The notes below the pieces were generated by a model. The model was not told the origin of the DNA and searched no databases. It saw only the letters and a program-made list of their open reading frames with translations. Shown one piece after another: positions 59,249 through 64,000 of a DNA stretch of 64,000 nt. Each line of letters starts with the position of its first letter. The first letter of the stretch is position 1. The DNA is from Mycolicibacterium cosmeticum. Its GTDB lineage: Bacteria > Actinomycetota > Actinomycetes > Mycobacteriales > Mycobacteriaceae. Position numbers and translations under genes: made by a program. Where the stretch lies: assembly GCA_016197365.1 (NCBI GenBank), contig JACPVS010000006.1, positions 1 to 64,000 of the forward strand, read 5' to 3'.

Positions 59249-60271
59249 ATGTCTGAGTTGAAGATTGCCGTCCTGGGCGTCGGGATGATGGGCGCCGACC
59301 ACGTCGCCCGCATCACCTCGCGTATTTCCGGCGCGCGGGTCGTCGTGGTCAACGATTACCTCACCGAGAAGGCCGAGGCCATCGCCGCCGGCATCCCCGG
59401 CTGCCGGGCCATCGGCGACCCGCTCGACGCCATCGCCGACCCCGAGGTCGACGCCGTCGTGATCGCCACCCCGGGCCCCACCCATGAGAAGCAACTGCTG
59501 GCCTGCCTGGAGCACGCCAAGCCGGTGCTGTGCGAGAAGCCGCTTACCACCGACGTGGAGACCTCGCTCGCGGTGGTCAAACGCGAGGCCGAGCTGGGCA
59601 AGCGGCTGATCCAGGTCGGGTTCATGCGCCGCTTCGACCACGAGTACGCGCAGCTGAAATCGCTGCTGGACGCCGGCGAGTTCGGCGAGCCGCTGCTGCT
59701 GCACTGCGCCCACCGCAATCCCGCCGTGCCGCCCAACTTCGACAGCGACATGATCGTGCGGGACTCGTTGGTGCACGAGGTCGACGTGACCCGTTTCCTG
59801 TTCGGCGAGGAGATCGCCTCCGTGCAGATCATCCGCCCGGCCGCCAACCCCGCTGCGCCCCAAGGCCTGCAGGACCCGCAGATCGGGATCTTCAAGACGG
59901 TGTCCGGCAAGCACGTGGACGTCGAGGTGTTCGTCACCACCGGTGTCGCCTATGAGGTCCGCACCGAGATCGTCGGCGAAAAGGGCAGCGCCATGATCGG
60001 ACTCGACGTCGGTCTGGTCCGCAGGAATGCTCCCGGCAGCTGGGGTGGCCAGATCACCCCGAGCTTCAAGGAGCGCTTCGGCCAAGCCTATGACACCGAG
60101 TTCCAGCGCTGGGTGGATGCCGTTCGCAACGGCACGAATGTCGACGGGCCGAGCGCGTGGGACGGCTACGCCGCCGCCGCGGTGTGCGAGGCGGGTGTCG
60201 AATCGCTGAACAACGGCGGCCGGCCCGTCGAGGTGAAACTGGTCGATCGCGCGTCCATCGAAGGCGCGTGA
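59249..60271 (+). CDS. iolG: Gfo/Idh/MocA-family inositol 2-dehydrogenase (IolG-like)
   Basis: A 340-aa NAD-dependent dehydrogenase from ATG 59249, after GTAGGAGAACC. The Rossmann motif is LGVGMMGADHV, the cofactor-linked Lys is in CEKPLTT, and the catalytic HxxH/DH region is DSLVHEVDVTRFL. It oxidises a cyclitol (myo- or scyllo-inositol) or sugar to the keto form. It lies between the IolE-like and the second TIM-barrel genes in the operon, as expected for an inositol pathway. Substrate is inferred from neighbours. Confidence 0.88.
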   Translation: MSELKIAVLGVGMMGADHVARITSRISGARVVVVNDYLTEKAEAIAAGIPGCRAIGDPLDAIADPEVDAVVIATPGPTHEKQLLACLEHAKPVLCEKPLTTDVETSLAVVKREAELGKRLIQVGFMRRFDHEYAQLKSLLDAGEFGEPLLLHCAHRNPAVPPNFDSDMIVRDSLVHEVDVTRFLFGEEIASVQIIRPAANPAAPQGLQDPQIGIFKTVSGKHVDVEVFVTTGVAYEVRTEIVGEKGSAMIGLDVGLVRRNAPGSWGGQITPSFKERFGQAYDTEFQRWVDAVRNGTNVDGPSAWDGYAAAAVCEAGVESLNNGGRPVEVKLVDRASIEGA

Positions 60272-60272
60272 C

Positions 60273-61151
60273 ATGAAGATCGCACTGGACCCGACACCGT
60301 TCCACCACGACTACGACCTGCTCGAATTACCGCGTGTGGTAGCCGAACTGGGCTTCGAACACCTGCAGCTGACCCCGCACAAGGACTTCATCCCGTTCTA
60401 CAACCACCCGCGCGCCGATGACGATCTGGTGGCCCGCTTCCGCACCGCCTGCACCGATGCCGGTGTCGGGATCGCCTCGGTACTGCCGGTCCTACGGTGG
60501 TCCAGCCCAGACCCCGACGCCCGCGACGCCGCGGTACGCAACTTCAAGCGCGTCATCCAGATCACCGTCGACCTCGGCGTCACCGTCATCAACACCGAAT
60601 TCTCCGGCCGACCCGAGAAAGCCGAGGAATCCGAACGCGCCTTCTTCCGATCCATGGAGGAACTGCTGCCGATCATCGAACGTGAAGGCATCGACGTCCG
60701 CATCGACCCGCACCCCGACGATTTCGTCGAGGACGGCCTGGAAGCGGTGCGGATCATCCGCGGGGTCAACTCCCCCAACATCGGCATGGTCTACGTCGCC
60801 TGCCACAGCTTCCACATGGGCGGCAACATGACCGAGATCATGCGGGCCGCCGGGGACAAGCTGCGGCTGGTGCACGTGGCCGACACCATGGACCACCACC
60901 GCAGCCACGGCCTGCGCTACATCACCAACCCGCCGGGTAACCCGGTGCGGGTGCACCAGCACCTCAAGATCGGCGACGGTGACATCGTCTGGGACGAATT
61001 CTTCGGCGGCCTGGCCGAACTCGGTTTCTACGACCGCGACGACACCGTCATGGTGTCCTCAGTCTTCGCCGAGGACGAGACCGCCCACGACGTCTCGCGC
61101 TACCAACTCAAGACCATGACCGAGTACGTGGCCAAGCATTCCGGTCGCTGA
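60273..61151 (+). CDS. TIM-barrel sugar isomerase, IolH/IolI-like
   Basis: A 292-aa AP-endonuclease-2/xylose-isomerase-fold protein starting one base after the IolG stop. It opens MKIALDPTPFHHDY; metal-binding candidates are INTEFSGRP (Glu), VRIDPHPDDFVED (His), VYVACHSFHMGGN (His) and LRLVHVADTMDHH (His/Asp). It resembles IolH/IolI proteins, inosose isomerases. It is the last gene of the operon. The operon lacks iolA, iolB, iolC and iolD here, so further steps must be encoded elsewhere or the pathway differs. Confidence 0.87.
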   Translation: MKIALDPTPFHHDYDLLELPRVVAELGFEHLQLTPHKDFIPFYNHPRADDDLVARFRTACTDAGVGIASVLPVLRWSSPDPDARDAAVRNFKRVIQITVDLGVTVINTEFSGRPEKAEESERAFFRSMEELLPIIEREGIDVRIDPHPDDFVEDGLEAVRIIRGVNSPNIGMVYVACHSFHMGGNMTEIMRAAGDKLRLVHVADTMDHHRSHGLRYITNPPGNPVRVHQHLKIGDGDIVWDEFFGGLAELGFYDRDDTVMVSSVFAEDETAHDVSRYQLKTMTEYVAKHSGR

Positions 61152-61160
61152 GGCTCGCGG

Positions 61161-61424
61161 CTACTCGGGCTGCTTGTAGCGGTTCAGCAGGCCCAGGCCG
61201 GCGATCGCCGCGGCGACGCCGATGGCCGTCCACAGGACGAACGGGAAGACCAGCGCGATGGGCGACCAGCCGACACCGGCCAGCACGGTGGCCGAGTAGA
61301 CGAGCCAGACCAGCCGGTACACCGACCACAGCACGGTCAGGCCGGCCACGATACCGAGCACCATGGCGCGGGAGCGGTCGACGCGGTTGATCTGCTCTTG
61401 GATGCGAGTGGGCACGATGAACAT
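61161..61424 (-). CDS. Small two-TM membrane protein
   Basis: An 87-aa protein from ATG 61424. A short N-terminal helix (FIVPTRIQEQINRVDRSRAM) precedes two hydrophobic helices (about residues 21-45 and 53-77) and a basic end (NRYKQPE). No family recognised. It is convergent with the inositol operon and divergent from the GMC oxidoreductase. Confidence 0.75.
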   Translation of the reverse strand: MFIVPTRIQEQINRVDRSRAMVLGIVAGLTVLWSVYRLVWLVYSATVLAGVGWSPIALVFPFVLWTAIGVAAAIAGLGLLNRYKQPE

Positions 61425-61609
61425 GTCTTCAAGTTCCTTTCGGTTGCTTCGCCCCGGTGGCGTCGCCATGGGTGCAAGTACAGTGCGCGCGGATCGCTAC
61501 CGATCCCAACAAACGTCGGCCGAACGGATGGTTCCTTCTGGTTTACGCTGCTCGGAGGCTTCGGTGGTCTAATTTCTAGGCACCAGCCGCCTGCCCCCGG
61601 AGATTCGCC
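61425..61609 (+). promoter_or_regulatory. Intergenic region before the GMC oxidoreductase
   Basis: 185 bases holding the divergent promoters of the small membrane protein and the GMC oxidoreductase. No clear palindrome or RNA element was found. The stretch before ATG 61610 is CGGAGATTCGCC, with a possible ribosome-binding site (CGGAG). Confidence 0.4.
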
Positions 61610-63337
61610 ATGCCGCTCGATGATGACCTGCCGACGGAGACCGACGTCCTGATCGTGGGCAGCGGTTTCGGTGGCTCGGTGATGGCCGCCGAGCTCGCCG
61701 GGAAAGGGTACGAGGTATGTGTCCTGGAACGTGGTCGGGCGTATCCGCCCGGATCATTTCCGCGCGATCCGGCGGGGATCAGCCTCAACTTCTGGGATCC
61801 CGACGCAGAGCTGACGGGCATGTTCGACGTGTGGAGCTTCCAGAACGTCGACGCCGTCGTCTCCAGCGGGCTCGGCGGCGGGTCGCTGATCTACGCAAAT
61901 GTGATGCTGCCCAAGGATGAATCGTGGTTCACCCAGACGACCCCGGACGGCACGGGAGTTGAGACCTGGGCGTTGACGCGCGAACACCTCAAGGAGCACT
62001 ACACCGCCGTCAGTGACTTCCTGCGCGTGCAGACGTTACCGAACGGACCGGCAGACAATGCCTTTCACCTACCCAAGACGAAACGGTTCCTCAAGATCGA
62101 TGCACCGGACGGTGGTGAGCGGGCTGTCCTCGCACCCCTGGCGGTCCGGTTCCGCGATGACAACGGCCAACCATCGGTCGGGGCACCGTTGCGGGACGAG
62201 GCGTACGGCAACATTCACGGCGCGGGATATCACCGCCGCACCTGCCGGCTCTGCGGCGAATGCGATCTCGGTTGCAACGACGGCGCCAAGAGCAGCATGG
62301 ACAACACCTACCTTTCGCTGGCCTCCGACGGCGGCGTATCCATCCAGACCCTCACCGAAGTGGTGGGTCTCGCCCGCCGGGCCGCGGGCGACGGCTACCT
62401 GTTCGACGTCACCGTGAAAGTGCACGGCGACAGGCCGCAACCCACGGAACCGATCAGGGCCAAGCGGGTGGTGCTCGCGGCGGGCACCCTGGGCAGTACC
62501 TATCTGCTGCTGCGCCACCGAGATGCGTTGAACATCAACAGCGATGCCCTGGGCCACCGGTTCAGCGGTAACGGTGACTATCTCGGTTTCGTGCACAGTG
62601 CCGACACCGACTTGGCCTGCACCAGGGGCCCGGTGATCACCGCCTACCGTCACTACCCCGGCACCGGCGGCACCCACGGCATGTACATCGAGGACGCCGG
62701 GTATCCGGCGTTCGCGGCGTGGCTGATGCAGTTGGGGCGAGTGGGCGGGATGGCGATGACCGCGATGGGAAAAATACTGGTGCGCAAGCTCGGCGATCTG
62801 TTGGACGTCGAGGAGAACCCCAACATGTCAGAGGAAATCAACGACATCCTGAAGAACGGGTCGTTTTCCGCCGGCTTCATGCCGCTGCTCGGCATGGGAC
62901 GCGACCGCCCGGACGGCAGGCTGTACCTGGACGAGGATGATGACGAGGTCCTGCGCAACGACTGGTCGCTCGCAACGTCGGAAGCCTATTTCGACACCAT
63001 GAAAGCGCGGATGCGGAATATCGCCCGCGGTTTCGGCGGGAAGTTCACGGAGAACCTGATCTCCGATTTCTTCAAGCGGGTCATCACCGTGCATCCCGTC
63101 GGCGGTTGCCCGATGGACACCGATGTCTCGCCCGGTGTCATCGACACGTTCGGCCGGGTGCGCGGGGTTCCCGGCCTACGGGTCTGTGACGGATCGGTGT
63201 TCCCCGGCCCGGTCGGCCCCAACCCGTCCCTGACCATCGCGGCATTCGCGCACCGTTCGGCCGGAAACCTGCTCGCTGAGCGCGATTTCACCCCACCACC
63301 GCATCCGGCCGACGAGTTCGGTCAACCTCCGACGTAG
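61610..63337 (+). CDS. GMC oxidoreductase, cholesterol-oxidase (ChoD)-like
   Basis: A 575-aa FAD enzyme. The FAD motif is VLIVGSGFGGSVMAAELAGKGY, followed by VVSSGLGGGSLIYANVML and a Cys-rich segment CRLCGECDLGCNDGAKSSM, both also present in mycobacterial ChoD as I recall it. The C-terminal active-site region is VITVHPVGGCPMDTD (His) and PGPVGPNPSLTIAAFAHR (Asn). It likely oxidises a sterol or another hydrophobic alcohol using oxygen or another acceptor. No Tat or Sec signal is seen. Its end overlaps the convergent gene at the window edge by 16 bases. Confidence 0.88.
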   Translation: MPLDDDLPTETDVLIVGSGFGGSVMAAELAGKGYEVCVLERGRAYPPGSFPRDPAGISLNFWDPDAELTGMFDVWSFQNVDAVVSSGLGGGSLIYANVMLPKDESWFTQTTPDGTGVETWALTREHLKEHYTAVSDFLRVQTLPNGPADNAFHLPKTKRFLKIDAPDGGERAVLAPLAVRFRDDNGQPSVGAPLRDEAYGNIHGAGYHRRTCRLCGECDLGCNDGAKSSMDNTYLSLASDGGVSIQTLTEVVGLARRAAGDGYLFDVTVKVHGDRPQPTEPIRAKRVVLAAGTLGSTYLLLRHRDALNINSDALGHRFSGNGDYLGFVHSADTDLACTRGPVITAYRHYPGTGGTHGMYIEDAGYPAFAAWLMQLGRVGGMAMTAMGKILVRKLGDLLDVEENPNMSEEINDILKNGSFSAGFMPLLGMGRDRPDGRLYLDEDDDEVLRNDWSLATSEAYFDTMKARMRNIARGFGGKFTENLISDFFKRVITVHPVGGCPMDTDVSPGVIDTFGRVRGVPGLRVCDGSVFPGPVGPNPSLTIAAFAHRSAGNLLAERDFTPPPHPADEFGQPPT

Positions 63338-64000
63338 ATCCGCACCAGCGAGGTCACGAAGAACCACTGGAACCGGGCCACGGTGAAGGGCCTGCGGTAC
63401 CACGGGACACCGACGCCCCGCATGGACAGCAGCTGACCTCCGAAGGCCGCCGGGGTGATCCGGATCTTGCCTGCCAGATACTTGGGCCTGCGGTAATCGC
63501 GTAGTGCGGCGGGCTCCTCGACGTCGATGGCGGTGAGCCATTCCGGCGCCGGCCCCGGACCCTCCAGCACAACAATCTTCTCCACGGGATTCGTGACGTC
63601 GACACGCCCGCCGTGAGTGACATCGCGCAGCCTGACGAACAGGACCGTGGTGTCGGGCCATACCCTCCACAGCTGCCAACCGGGTTGCAGATATTTGCGT
63701 CCACGCATCTGGAATACCCGGTCGCCGTCGGTGAGGAAGGCGTCGTAGACCATCCAGAAACCACGCCGTCCCGACGGAACATCGCCGGCCCTGAACAACT
63801 CGAATTCGCCTTCGGTGGCTGCGAATCGGCGCGCGCTGAGCACCGGAATGTCCAGGTCGACGTCCAGCCGTCCGCGGTGCGGGAGGTTTCCTTCGACGAA
63901 CAGTCCCAGGTCGGGGATGTCGACGCGGGCCCGCAGGGTGGCCGCCAGCGCACCCGGCGCGTCATACCCGATGATCGGCGAGGATTCCTGAGGTGCGATC
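63322..64000 (-). CDS. Partial gene at window edge, GMC-associated protein of unknown function
   Basis: The frame is open to the end of the window, so at least 225 codons are present and the N-terminus lies outside. The visible sequence reads as a beta-rich protein: ARVDIPDLGLFVEGNLPHRG, VFQMRGRKYLQPGWQLWRVWPDTT and DYRRPKYLAGKIRITPAAFGGQL. It ends TSLVRIYVGG. It has no family I recognise; its position against the GMC oxidase, with 16 bases of overlap, suggests a functional link. An internal GTG at 63843 is not the real start. Confidence 0.75.
   Translation of the reverse strand, partial: IAPQESSPIIGYDAPGALAATLRARVDIPDLGLFVEGNLPHRGRLDVDLDIPVLSARRFAATEGEFELFRAGDVPSGRRGFWMVYDAFLTDGDRVFQMRGRKYLQPGWQLWRVWPDTTVLFVRLRDVTHGGRVDVTNPVEKIVVLEGPGPAPEWLTAIDVEEPAALRDYRRPKYLAGKIRITPAAFGGQLLSMRGVGVPWYRRPFTVARFQWFFVTSLVRIYVGG

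Noticed and set aside
1..64000. tRNA, rRNA, CRISPR arrays and insertion-sequence transposases
   Set aside because: None was seen by eye: no repeat-spacer pattern, no DDE transposase gene and no cloverleaf-like sequence.

Overview
The window is high-GC actinobacterial DNA, most likely from an environmental Mycobacterium/Mycolicibacterium. The evidence is a 13E12-type HNH endonuclease gene, a phiRv1-type serine integrase fragment, a moeY-dcpA gene pair in the same order as Rv1355c-Rv1354c of M. tuberculosis, an FprB-type ferredoxin reductase, an NDMA-dependent alcohol dehydrogenase and many fadE/echA/fadD-type genes. No rRNA, tRNA or CRISPR array was seen.

Region 1 (1-5.6 kb) is a small integrated element. 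A 13E12-family HNH gene is cut into two pieces (1-534 and 4919-5140) by a 4398-bp insertion bounded by a 14-bp direct repeat, TACCACCACCGGCT. Joining the pieces at the repeat restores one reading frame through the HNH motif. Inside are a truncated phiRv1-like integrase and an AT-richer cargo of three genes: a 100-aa protein, a two-TM membrane protein and a ~780-aa protein with a zinc ribbon and a PD-(D/E)xK nuclease motif. I recognise none of the cargo genes. They are the best candidate for an undescribed system, probably anti-phage or element maintenance. A frameshifted PLDc_N-type membrane protein gene follows.

Region 2 (5.6-39.2 kb) is a large acyl-CoA catabolic region. An eight-gene minus-strand operon (14669 to 5567) encodes a crotonase-fold protein, two amidohydrolases, a FadD19-like ligase and two pairs of acyl-CoA dehydrogenase subunits. 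Next to it are a crotonase-SDR-DapA-like operon, a divergent TetR regulator and repeated TACC/GGTA operator-like repeats. Then come a thiolase, a GntR-regulated crotonase, a plus-strand operon of three crotonases, three acyl-CoA ligases and an alcohol dehydrogenase, a CoA transferase, a VOC protein, a hydrolase-TetR-flavin monooxygenase group, and a GntR-FadE-thiolase-SDR operon divergent from another FadE. A HtdZ-like MaoC dehydratase closes the region. The set looks like CoA-dependent breakdown of a complex, perhaps cyclic, substrate; the substrate is not identifiable from sequence.

Region 3 (39.2-45.1 kb) carries a GNAT-like protein gene, moeY and dcpA (GAF-GGDEF-EAL, c-di-GMP turnover) as an overlapping operon after an AT-rich leader.

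Region 4 (45.1-55.7 kb) holds a FadE pair, an FprB-like reductase with a divergent TetR gene and two matching palindromic operators, and a histidine kinase-response regulator-acyl-CoA ligase operon, followed by two small membrane protein genes.

Region 5 (55.7-64 kb) is an inositol/cyclitol-type catabolic operon (transporter, IolE-like, IolG-like, IolH/IolI-like) controlled by a divergent LacI repressor with two perfect palindromic operators. A small membrane protein, a cholesterol-oxidase-like GMC oxidoreductase and a truncated gene at the window edge complete the region.
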